NCBI GenBank assembly: GCA_964530235.1
Contig: CAZGYB010000006.1
Location: 1 to 64,000 of the forward strand
Reading direction: 5' to 3'
Source: UM-FILTER-33-9 sp964530235
Lineage (GTDB): Bacteria; Patescibacteriota; Microgenomatia; UBA1406; GWC2-37-13
DNA: 64,000 bases
Shown: positions 41,991 through 49,860 of the stretch, piece by piece
Numbering within the stretch: the first letter of the stretch is position 1
How the letters are laid out: each line of letters starts with the position of its first letter
Notes under the pieces: model-generated
What the model saw: only the letters and a program-made list of their open reading frames with translations
What the model was told of the DNA's origin: nothing
Databases searched by the model: none
Position numbers and translations under genes: made by a program

Positions 41991-43051
41991 TTCACATACT
42001 GCTCAATAGTAATGGAACGTTTTGACTCACCCTTATACTGAATATGGACAATAACAATATCCGCTTTTTGCTTCAAACGATTTAGTAAAACCCCTGACTT
42101 TTCACCCCATTCGAAACAAAGAAAAATACCTGGTTGAAAATACCTTTCGAGCGCTAAGTGATCAAACTCTTCCTGCTCTTCAACATTGTATAAATCGCAA
42201 TGGATAAACGTTTCAATGAATCTGCTTTTTGTTTTATACTCGTAATAAATTACATAGGTCGGTGAAACAATATCTGTAACAGCAACTGCTTCACCCAGTC
42301 CTTTTGCAAATATGGTTTTCCCAACACCCATCTCTCCCTGTAATATTACAACGATTGGTTTGGCAGATTTTTGTTTGAGCAGATCACTCATCAGGTCTTG
42401 AGCATATTGTTTTGTTGCCATTTCAGAGTCGCTCGTAAATACACGGTTTGAGTTAAAATGCAGATCACCCTTCCGAATAGTTTTAATATCCGATGTTGAA
42501 AAATCCAACACAGTGGATGGTTTGTTTTTTGGTAGCGCCCCTGCATCTACGACCAAATCCAAGTAGCGTAGTTTTTTTTGAGGAACTGTTTTAAAAAACG
42601 AAGAGATAGAATAAAACGGCGGTTGGCCTGATATATTTGCAGACGTTGCTGTGACAGGAGATTTATACACACTCATCAAACTGTTCAAAGGCTGAAACAG
42701 AGGAATCCGGACTCCTAAGGTTTTTCGTTCTGATTCAAGAAGTAACGAAGTATTCTGTTTTGAGGGTAGTACAATCGTATACGGTCCCGGAAGCAAGGTC
42801 TGAAGCGTTTTTTCCTGTGAAGAAGACAGAGCGACAAGCTGCTTCATCATGGAAAAATCTGAAACAAAAACTGAAATTGGTTTCCCTTTCGGTCTGCTCT
42901 TAAACTTCAGTAAACGAGTAATCGCTTCGTTATTATTTGCATCACAGAGGAGACCGTACACGGTATCTGAAGGAAACACTACCAAACCTCCTTTTTTCAA
43001 GGTTTTCACTGTACCTGTTACACTATTTTTATCAAAAGGAATAATCTGCAT
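41987..43051 (-). CDS. Fusion of TsaC (threonylcarbamoyl-AMP synthase) and TsaE (ATPase)
   Basis: 354 residues from the ATG at 43051. Residues 1 to about 185 are a YrdC/Sua5 domain: GGLVVFPSDTVYGLLCDA, KSRPKGKPISVFV, TATSANISGQPP and STVLDFS. From about residue 205 a TsaE domain follows: Walker A LQGEMGVGKTIFAKGLG, SPTYVIYYEY and FIHCDLYNVEEQEEFDHLAL. The first makes threonylcarbamoyl-AMP and the second is the ATPase needed for TsaD cycling. Both are full-length, so this is a real fusion. It is divergent from ftsH and coupled to tsaD. Confidence 0.92.
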   Translation of the reverse strand: MQIIPFDKNSVTGTVKTLKKGGLVVFPSDTVYGLLCDANNNEAITRLLKFKSRPKGKPISVFVSDFSMMKQLVALSSSQEKTLQTLLPGPYTIVLPSKQNTSLLLESERKTLGVRIPLFQPLNSLMSVYKSPVTATSANISGQPPFYSISSFFKTVPQKKLRYLDLVVDAGALPKNKPSTVLDFSTSDIKTIRKGDLHFNSNRVFTSDSEMATKQYAQDLMSDLLKQKSAKPIVVILQGEMGVGKTIFAKGLGEAVAVTDIVSPTYVIYYEYKTKSRFIETFIHCDLYNVEEQEEFDHLALERYFQPGIFLCFEWGEKSGVLLNRLKQKADIVIVHIQYKGESKRSITIEQYVK

Positions 43052-43081
43052 AGTTCTATCCGCAATTTTATCAAAATCTGC

Positions 43082-43087
43082 TACAAT
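43082..43087 (+). promoter_or_regulatory. -10 box TACAAT for ftsH
   Basis: TACAAT sits 7 bases before the ATG at 43095, within the 43-base gap to the divergent tsaC-tsaE gene. It implies a leaderless ftsH mRNA and supports the ATG at 43095 over in-frame upstream starts. Confidence 0.5.
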
Positions 43088-43094
43088 AAAGCCT

Positions 43095-44951
43095 ATGAAA
43101 AAACCAATCAAAAAAACAGCCCAGTTTCAAATTAACTTCGATCTTAAGAATATTTTTATTATTTTTTTTGTCATTGTTTTTCTCGTCTATGGATTCAACT
43201 CAATTACAAAGGAGATGGGACAGATTGAACCGGAAAAGTCTATAACTGCAGTTATAGCAGATATAAAAAACAATAAAGTTAAAAAGGTTGAAGTTATAGA
43301 CAATAAACTTTTTACCTATTACAAGGACGATAAAATTGCAGTTAGCTACAAGGAATCGAGCGACAGTTTTCTTAAAACGCTCCGTGACTCAGGTATCACT
43401 TCGGATAATGGAGTACAGATAATTGTCAAAGACACACAGGGAGCATCCATGATCGCTAATATTTTATGGAATATCGTTCCGACAATTTTAATGGTCGCTT
43501 TTTTTATATTTTTGTTTCGCCAGGCTCGTGGAGCACAGGATTCAGTATTTTCCTTTGGCCAGTCGCGGGCAAAACGGTTCAACAAAGACCTCCCAAAAAC
43601 AACCTTTGCGGATGTTGCGGGGGTTGACGAGGCAAAAAAAGAGCTTGAAGAGGTTGTTGATTTTCTGAAGCAACCGGAAAAATACAAAAAACTGGGTGCG
43701 AGAACACCAAAGGGTGTCATTCTTGTTGGCCCTGCCGGGTGCGGAAAAACTCTTCTAGCAAAAGCAGTGGCAGGAGAAGCGAATGTCCCGTTTTTTTCTA
43801 TAGCCGGATCTGAGTTTATGGAAATGCTTGTTGGAATAGGCGCAGCACGGGTAAGAGATCTTTTCGCAACCGCCAAAAAAAATGCTCCGGCCATTATTTT
43901 TATCGATGAAATCGACGCTATTGGACGGGCTCGCTCTGTCGGTGCAATGCCTTCGCATGATGAACGCGAACAAACATTGAATCAGATTCTCGTAGAAATG
44001 GACGGTTTCAATCCGACAGAACAGGTTGTTGTCATTGCTGCAACAAACCGAGGCGATCTGCTCGATACCGCCCTTCTGCGACCCGGCAGATTTGACAGAC
44101 GGATTATGGTCGACTATCCGGATCTGGAAGGAAGAAAGGCGATTATCCGCATACACGCCAAAGGAAAACCGTTTGCAAAAGCAGTTGACTGGGAAAAGGT
44201 GGCAAAACGCACCGTTGGTTTTTCCGGTGCGGACCTTGAAAATATGCTGAATGAAGCTGCTATTTATGCTGCACGGCATGCAAAGTTAGAAATATCTATG
44301 GAGGATATTGAAGAAGCTGCAACCAAGGTAAAACTGGGACCCGCGAAAAAAAGAATTCAATCGGATCTGGATAAAAAACTTACCGCATACCATGAAGCGG
44401 GACATGCGATTGTCAGTCACTTTTTGTCTCATACCGATCCTGTTCACCGTATCTCAATTGTTTCACGGGGCATGGCACTCGGTTACACACTGATCCCTCC
44501 TGCACAGGATAAACTCCATGAAACCAAAAGTCACTTGATCGAACGCATGGCAGTCATGATGGGTGGACGCGCTGCCGAACAAACGGTATTCAACGAAATC
44601 ACCACCGGAGCAGCAAACGACTTTGATCAAGCAACCCGTATTGCAAAAGCTATGGTTGTGGAGTATGGTATGAGTCCACTTGGCCCCATTAATTTCGGCC
44701 CAACCATGGATATCACCGAATGGGGAAAATCATATTATGAACAAAACTCGGTTTCGCAGGAAACGCTATCCCTGATAGATACAGAAGTAAAAAAGCTACT
44801 CGATACTGCGCTTGCCAAGGCGGTCCAGACACTGAATGAAAAAAGAGAACTTCTTGACAAAGTTGCCAGCGAACTGCTGACCAAAGAAAGCCTGGACGGA
44901 GACGAGTTCGAACAGTTAGTCGGAGAAAAGAAAAAAAAACCAACGTTGTAA
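43095..44951 (+). CDS. ftsH: ATP-dependent zinc metalloprotease FtsH
   Basis: A 618-residue membrane AAA+ protease. It has two membrane segments (about 19-36 and 130-148) around a small outside domain, Walker A VGPAGCGKTLLAK (about 211-223), Walker B IIFIDEIDAIG, the arginine fingers in LLRPGRFDRR, and the zinc site AYHEAGHAIV (HEAGH from about 433) with a distal aspartate in TGAANDFDQATRIA. It degrades membrane and unstable cytosolic proteins. Confidence 0.96.
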   Translation: MKKPIKKTAQFQINFDLKNIFIIFFVIVFLVYGFNSITKEMGQIEPEKSITAVIADIKNNKVKKVEVIDNKLFTYYKDDKIAVSYKESSDSFLKTLRDSGITSDNGVQIIVKDTQGASMIANILWNIVPTILMVAFFIFLFRQARGAQDSVFSFGQSRAKRFNKDLPKTTFADVAGVDEAKKELEEVVDFLKQPEKYKKLGARTPKGVILVGPAGCGKTLLAKAVAGEANVPFFSIAGSEFMEMLVGIGAARVRDLFATAKKNAPAIIFIDEIDAIGRARSVGAMPSHDEREQTLNQILVEMDGFNPTEQVVVIAATNRGDLLDTALLRPGRFDRRIMVDYPDLEGRKAIIRIHAKGKPFAKAVDWEKVAKRTVGFSGADLENMLNEAAIYAARHAKLEISMEDIEEAATKVKLGPAKKRIQSDLDKKLTAYHEAGHAIVSHFLSHTDPVHRISIVSRGMALGYTLIPPAQDKLHETKSHLIERMAVMMGGRAAEQTVFNEITTGAANDFDQATRIAKAMVVEYGMSPLGPINFGPTMDITEWGKSYYEQNSVSQETLSLIDTEVKKLLDTALAKAVQTLNEKRELLDKVASELLTKESLDGDEFEQLVGEKKKKPTL

Positions 44952-44964
44952 TTTAAGGTTTTTC

Positions 44965-45888
44965 ATGCGTAAATTACTCCTTATCGATGGAAATGCCCTC
45001 ATGCACCGAGCGTTTCACGCGCTCCCACCCTTTAAAACGTCTTCAGGCGTTTCAACCAATATTGTGTATGGTTTTTTCTCCGTCCTTCACAAATCGGTTA
45101 CAGACTACCAACCGACTCATTTAGCAGTCTGCTTTGATACACCTGCAAAAACATTCAGAAACGACCTGTATGATCTGTACCAGGCACAGCGTCCTAAAGT
45201 TGATGATGACTTTATATCTCAGATTCCCCTTGTAAAAGAAGCGGTTCAAAGTGCTCAAATCCTGCAAATGGAAAAGGATGGGTTTGAAGCTGACGACCTT
45301 ATCGGAACAAGTGCCAGACGGTTCCCAGACCAGGTTCTTATTTTAACCGGCGACAAAGATATAATGCAACTGGTTGATCAACGGACATTTGTTATTTCCC
45401 CTCAGATCGGTTATGCAAAATCACAGCTATTCACCAAAGAAGAGGTATGGAATAAACTCCATGTGTTTCCTGAACAGATTCCCGATTATAAAGCGCTTGC
45501 GGGCGATCCCTCCGATAACTACCCCGGCGCAAAGGGTATCGGACCGAAAACAGCCCAAAACCTTATAGAAGAATTCCATACGGTTGAAAATCTGTACGAA
45601 AAAATCCATCAGGTTAAAAACAAACGCATGCAAACACAGCTTATGGAATCAAAGAAAAATGTACTTCTCGCAAAAAAACTCGCAGTTATTGTAACTGATG
45701 TATCATTGCCCGCAGATCCGGAATCGGGATTGTTTACCTGGTTTCATGAGGACTTAAACCGCTCTTTGCTCAAACTTGAAATGTATTCGCTTTCCAAACG
45801 GCTTTTTGAAAAAAGAAAGAAAACTATCGCCCGTCAACCACAAATAGCGGAGCCTGATATAAAACCCCAGTTAGAACTTTTTTCATAA
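44965..45888 (+). CDS. Stand-alone 5'-3' exonuclease (DNA polymerase I N-terminal domain)
   Basis: A 307-residue flap endonuclease of the PolA N-terminal type: LLLIDGNALMHRAFHALPP, AVCFDTPAKTFRNDLYDLYQAQRP, DGFEADDLIGTSA, ILTGDKDIMQLV and the helix-hairpin-helix region GDPSDNYPGAKGIGPKTAQNLI. The polymerase domain is absent, and the gene stops soon after the exonuclease core. It would remove RNA primers and flaps in replication and repair. It lies 13 bases after ftsH. Confidence 0.93.
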   Translation: MRKLLLIDGNALMHRAFHALPPFKTSSGVSTNIVYGFFSVLHKSVTDYQPTHLAVCFDTPAKTFRNDLYDLYQAQRPKVDDDFISQIPLVKEAVQSAQILQMEKDGFEADDLIGTSARRFPDQVLILTGDKDIMQLVDQRTFVISPQIGYAKSQLFTKEEVWNKLHVFPEQIPDYKALAGDPSDNYPGAKGIGPKTAQNLIEEFHTVENLYEKIHQVKNKRMQTQLMESKKNVLLAKKLAVIVTDVSLPADPESGLFTWFHEDLNRSLLKLEMYSLSKRLFEKRKKTIARQPQIAEPDIKPQLELFS

Positions 45889-45891
45889 TCA

Positions 45892-46281
45892 ATGTTTATT
45901 ATCACCCCTGACCTAAAACAAAATATTTTCTACACACTCTATTTTACCGTGAGCCACAACCTGCCTGTTTTTTTATATGGATCGGGCATTTTTTACGCGG
46001 TAATCCACTCGCTGATCAGACCATCCCGAGCTTCGGTACTCCTTTTACTCGGCTTTATCCTCCTCTTATTCGCTTACGAATATGACAAACATATCGTCCA
46101 CTCGCTTCGCGAACAAACCATAAACGCCCTCATTACCATTCAGGAACATAATAAAGTGCGCAGAATCATTAATATCCTTACCCTCAAGGCAATCCCTGTG
46201 CTTACTCCCCTTTTGGGATGGTTTATGGTTTTAACCGGTATTTACTTGCTCTTTATCCGTATAAAATTGAAACGTAGGTAA
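45892..46281 (+). CDS. Small membrane protein of unknown function
   Basis: 129 residues with about three hydrophobic segments (near 25-40, 48-62 and 100-124) and positively charged loops (HSLREQ, HNKVRRI, IKLKRR). No family recognised. It starts 3 bases after the exonuclease stop, so it is likely co-transcribed with it. Confidence 0.65.
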   Translation: MFIITPDLKQNIFYTLYFTVSHNLPVFLYGSGIFYAVIHSLIRPSRASVLLLLGFILLLFAYEYDKHIVHSLREQTINALITIQEHNKVRRIINILTLKAIPVLTPLLGWFMVLTGIYLLFIRIKLKRR

Positions 46282-46293
46282 TAACATTCGGTG

Positions 46294-46299
46294 TATACT
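46294..46299 (+). promoter_or_regulatory. -10 box TATACT
   Basis: TATACT lies 6 bases before the start codon of the nuclease gene at 46306, again predicting a leaderless transcript. Confidence 0.45.
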
Positions 46300-46305
46300 G
46301 AGTGA

Positions 46306-46860
46306 ATGCGTGTCTTTCTTCGTTTTTTCTATTTTGGTATCGTGCTTATCTGTATAATGGGTGCAGTTTTCTGGATACAGTTTTTTCCAAAAGAACAGAA
46401 ACAAATACCCCAGAATCAAATAACTTCTCGCCAATCGAAAGAAACAGTAAAGGTAATACGGGTTATCGACGGAGATACGATAGAAATCGAAGGTGGCAAA
46501 ATAGTCAGATATATCGGTATTGATACACCGGAAACAAAACATCCGGTAAAAGGGATTGAATGTTTTGGCAAAGAAGCAAGCAACTTCAATAAAAATCTTG
46601 TTGAAAAAAAATACATCCGTATGCAGAAAGATGTATCAGAAACTGATGTCTATAAAAGACTGCTTAGATATGTGTGGCTTATTGATTCCCCCACTGCAAC
46701 GCAAGATGGAATATTTGTAAATGATTATTTGGTGCGAGAAGGATACGCGTATGCTTCTGCATTCCCTCCTGATGTAAAATACAGTGAGGAGTTTATTCGT
46801 GCAGGACAAGAAGCAAGAGAAAAAAAGAAAGGGCTCTGGAGTATTTGCTCTAACAATTGA
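46306..46860 (+). CDS. Secreted or membrane-anchored thermonuclease-like protein (SNase family)
   Basis: 184 residues with an N-terminal hydrophobic signal/anchor (about 5-26). The SNase domain follows: VKVIRVIDGDTIEIEGGKIVRYIGIDTPE (the calcium-binding aspartates and first catalytic arginine), and a later YKRLLRYVWL region with the second arginine. It cuts DNA or RNA outside the cell. In CPR bacteria such nucleases may help take up nucleotides from hosts or debris, which is inference. Confidence 0.9.
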   Translation: MRVFLRFFYFGIVLICIMGAVFWIQFFPKEQKQIPQNQITSRQSKETVKVIRVIDGDTIEIEGGKIVRYIGIDTPETKHPVKGIECFGKEASNFNKNLVEKKYIRMQKDVSETDVYKRLLRYVWLIDSPTATQDGIFVNDYLVREGYAYASAFPPDVKYSEEFIRAGQEAREKKKGLWSICSNN

Positions 46861-47298
46861 TTACGCTTTTCGTTTCACAAGTCTATAAACCGGTACGATT
46901 TCTCGTATTTCGCCATCCTCCCCTTCAATAATATTGGTTCCGGAAACTCTCTGATACTCTTCCAGGTAACCGGATAAAGACTCCTGCAAATCTTTTACTT
47001 CGCTTTTCAGTTCATTGATTTTTGCGGTAAGCGCTTCAACTGCCGGTTGTTTGACAATCCGCTGTTTCACCGCATTTCGCTCTCGTGTTGTTTCCTTGAC
47101 TTTTTCCGATTTCTCATGAAACTCAGAATCATTCTCAAACGCGTCCTTATACATGGAAGACTGAAGTTTAAGAGAGTCTTTCACTTTTTCGATGTCTGCA
47201 ACATACCGGTTGATAAGAGCGCTTAGCTCAATCATGCTCATCGATCCGGTAACTCCCTCGATTTTTTTAGGTGAAACAGTGTCTTGATTAGTATCCAT
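46861..47298 (-). CDS. Coiled-coil protein of unknown function
   Basis: 145 residues, charged and mostly helical. IELSALINRYVADIEKVKDSLKLQ and EALTAKINELKSEVKDLQESLSGYLEEYQRVSG predict a coiled coil. The end is short and basic (VYRLVKRKA). No family recognised. It starts 21 bases after the AsnB-like gene on the same strand, and its stop abuts that of the nuclease gene. Confidence 0.65.
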   Translation of the reverse strand: MDTNQDTVSPKKIEGVTGSMSMIELSALINRYVADIEKVKDSLKLQSSMYKDAFENDSEFHEKSEKVKETTRERNAVKQRIVKQPAVEALTAKINELKSEVKDLQESLSGYLEEYQRVSGTNIIEGEDGEIREIVPVYRLVKRKA

Positions 47299-47319
47299 AA
47301 CGTTTAACTATACAGGACC

Positions 47320-48081
47320 TTATTCAGTAATTGCAACCGCATATTTTTGTAAAACAGCTTGAATCCCAGTAGAGTACTGGAATGCTTTTTTTGGCCGGTT
47401 TACAATCTGTTCGGGTAAGTTGTATTGTTTTGCGAGCGCTCTCAATAAATACTTTTCAATACCACCCTTTAATTTGAAACCCGAAGGAAGACGGACTGCA
47501 AAATCAATTACATCCTGCTCCAGAAACGGGTTAATCAACGTTAGCCCGAAATACTTTGCCATTGCATTATCTCTTTTTTTATCAATTTCGAGCAATGTGA
47601 GATCTTTTTTTATTTCACTATTCATATCGGTTGCTGATTTATATTTATGATATCCACCAAACAGTACATCCGGCCCCTGCCCGGTAAATACATGGCTTAT
47701 TCCCATTTCCTTTATACTTTGAAACACAAAAAAATATGCGGATGCGAGAGAAATCTGCATCAGTGTTAACGGAATTCCCTTGTCAAATAATAATCTCTTT
47801 ACTATGGGGATAGAGTTCATCACGATTTTTGCTTCTAGATCAACCCATGTAAAAGGAACTGAAAGAAAACCGCTCATAATTTTTACATACGGCAGATCTT
47901 TGGTTTTTGCAGTACCCATAGAAACAACGGTATACCGCTTGAAATAGCGGGATACGAAAAAACTAACAAGTGATGAATCGATCCCGCCCGAAAGTAACAC
48001 TGCGGGATTTTGGACATTTTGGGAATATGTTTCAAAATGCTTTGATAGAATAGAATTCAGCTGTTTTCTATAGGAATACAT
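47320..48081 (-). CDS. Asparagine synthase-like domain protein (no glutaminase domain)
   Basis: A 253-residue PP-loop ATP pyrophosphatase. AVLLSGGIDSSLVSFFVSR is the ATP-binding SGGxDS motif, and FTGQGPDVLFGGYHKY matches the synthase core of AsnB. The N-terminal glutamine amidotransferase domain of AsnB is missing, so it would need free ammonia or another donor, or amidates something else. Its start codon touches that of the divergent Elp3-like gene with no gap. Confidence 0.85.
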   Translation of the reverse strand: MYSYRKQLNSILSKHFETYSQNVQNPAVLLSGGIDSSLVSFFVSRYFKRYTVVSMGTAKTKDLPYVKIMSGFLSVPFTWVDLEAKIVMNSIPIVKRLLFDKGIPLTLMQISLASAYFFVFQSIKEMGISHVFTGQGPDVLFGGYHKYKSATDMNSEIKKDLTLLEIDKKRDNAMAKYFGLTLINPFLEQDVIDFAVRLPSGFKLKGGIEKYLLRALAKQYNLPEQIVNRPKKAFQYSTGIQAVLQKYAVAITE

Positions 48082-49791
48082 ATGATATTATATCAATCCA
48101 AATCCTATTACCCGAAAAACTTTCCGATACACCTTGAGTCTTCGCTCCTGCATCTTCTAGATTACTTGCAACAAAACATTCAGACGCTTGATTCTTCAAA
48201 AAAGCTTAAAAAACACATCCATCTGTATCTGAAACAACATTATGACAATCTTTTCACTTCAATAGTCCCTTCCAACTGGTGGCTAAACTATGTGCTTGAA
48301 CGGCATCGTAATCGTTTTTCTCCATCGTTTGTCCGTCAGATCAAACCGTTTCTCACCAAAACAAAAACACGGTCGCTTTCCGGAATTGTTCCGCTTTCCT
48401 TATTTACAAAGGGTGTCGGCTGTCCATTCAACTGTGCATATTGTCCTACCGAACCCGGAATGCCGAAAAGCTACCTATCCGATGAACCCGCAGTCATGCG
48501 CGCGGTTCGAAATGGATTCAATCCGGGCAAACAAACAGAAAGTAGACTTATTATGCTCTATCTTTCCAATCACCCAATCGACAAAGTCGAGATTATAATT
48601 AAAGGCGGAACTTTTTCTTTTTACACCCGAAGATACCGAACTAAATTTATTTCCGCAGTTTTTGCTGCCTGTAACTCGAACATTAAAAATAGTGTCGCTT
48701 CGGGAAAAACACCGGCGACTAAAATACTCTCACTTCAAACTGAACAAAACACAAACGAAAACGCAAAATCACGGATTGTTGGAATTAATATTGAAACTCG
48801 TCCGGATTATCTTGACCGATCGGAGCTTGGTTTCCTTCGAAAACTCGGGGTAACCCATGTTGAAATCGGTGTTCAGATACTGAATGATGAAATGTATCGA
48901 ATGATTCACCGAGGTCATACTGTTCAAAGCGTCGTTAACGCAACCCGTTTGCTGAAAGACGCAGGATTCAAGGTCGGATACCATCTCATGCTCAATCTCC
49001 CCGGAAGCAACCCACAAAAAGACTTAAAACTTTTAAAGCTTGCTTTTGAAAATACAGATTTCAGGCCAGACCACCTTAAACTGTATCCCACAGCTATAAC
49101 GCCGTACACTGATATAAAAAAATGGTATGAAAACGGAACATACCGGCCATATCCGCTTCATGAAATGTCCAATGTGATTGCTGTTTTTAAGTCCGAGTCT
49201 ATCCCCGTCTGGACAAGAATAGGCCGATTAACCCGTGACATCACCTCAACTATGATGGAACACAACCCGTTCCCCCCCAATCTCAGAGAAATTGTCCAGA
49301 AGACGATGAAGGAAAAAAATATGCACTGCAGATGCATCCGCTGCAGGGAAATAAAAAATCATACGGTTACCGGAAAACCTCAGCTCCGAATTATTTCCTA
49401 CCGTGCAAGCCAGGGTACTGAATTTTTTCTTGAATATATTGATAAAAAAGAACACTCTCTTGGTTTTTTAAGATTGAGACTTCCTTCATACCTTTTTGAT
49501 AAAAAGGAAAAACCTCTTTACTCCTGCCTTAAAAACTCCGCCATAATACGGGAACTTCATATTTACGGTCAGGCAACTGAAATTGGAGCACGGAACAAAA
49601 AACATATTCAGCACCGAGACTTAGGAAAAAAACTACTTATGCAAGCGGAGAAAATTGCACGTGCAAACAGAATTCACAAAATTGCTGTCATTGCGGGTAT
49701 AGGAACCCGGCCGTATTACCGCAAGTTTGGTTTTTCCCTTCATCAAACCTACATGGTTAAATCTTTAACCCTCGAGGTTAAACGTGCCTGA
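48082..49791 (+). CDS. Elp3-like radical SAM/GNAT tRNA-modifying enzyme
   Basis: A 569-residue protein. The Fe-S motif is GVGCPFNCAYCPTEPGMPKSY (CxxxCxxC plus Elp3-typical CPTEPGMP, about residues 110-130, in two parts). The radical SAM barrel continues with EIIIKGGTFSFY and VGINIETRPDYLDRSELGFL. MHCRCIRCREI adds cysteines, and a C-terminal GNAT domain ends RPYYRKFGFSL. Elp3 installs carboxymethyl groups at wobble uridine 34. Bacterial and archaeal Elp3 work without other Elongator subunits. Confidence 0.92.
   Translation: MILYQSKSYYPKNFPIHLESSLLHLLDYLQQNIQTLDSSKKLKKHIHLYLKQHYDNLFTSIVPSNWWLNYVLERHRNRFSPSFVRQIKPFLTKTKTRSLSGIVPLSLFTKGVGCPFNCAYCPTEPGMPKSYLSDEPAVMRAVRNGFNPGKQTESRLIMLYLSNHPIDKVEIIIKGGTFSFYTRRYRTKFISAVFAACNSNIKNSVASGKTPATKILSLQTEQNTNENAKSRIVGINIETRPDYLDRSELGFLRKLGVTHVEIGVQILNDEMYRMIHRGHTVQSVVNATRLLKDAGFKVGYHLMLNLPGSNPQKDLKLLKLAFENTDFRPDHLKLYPTAITPYTDIKKWYENGTYRPYPLHEMSNVIAVFKSESIPVWTRIGRLTRDITSTMMEHNPFPPNLREIVQKTMKEKNMHCRCIRCREIKNHTVTGKPQLRIISYRASQGTEFFLEYIDKKEHSLGFLRLRLPSYLFDKKEKPLYSCLKNSAIIRELHIYGQATEIGARNKKHIQHRDLGKKLLMQAEKIARANRIHKIAVIAGIGTRPYYRKFGFSLHQTYMVKSLTLEVKRA
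48087..48092 (-). promoter_or_regulatory. -10 box TATAAT for the AsnB-like gene, inside the Elp3 coding start
   Basis: On the minus strand TATAAT (48092-48087) is 5 bases before the ATG at 48081. It lies within codons 2-4 of the divergent gene, so a promoter overlaps the opposing reading frame. Confidence 0.45.
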
Positions 49792-49860
49792 ACACTGGGT
49801 TGAAACTTATTTTATGGTTGAGATAACAATAAAAAATTGAGGGGAATTTGGTTGTTATTA

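Noticed and set aside
42849..43094. In-frame upstream extension of ftsH to 42849
   Set aside because: It runs through the divergent TsaC coding region and lies upstream of the TACAAT box. The family N-terminus begins at 43095.
49792..49860. Terminator hairpin between the Elp3-like gene and secA
   Set aside because: GATAACAA and TTGTTATTATC could pair, but weakly, with no GC core or clear T run on either strand.
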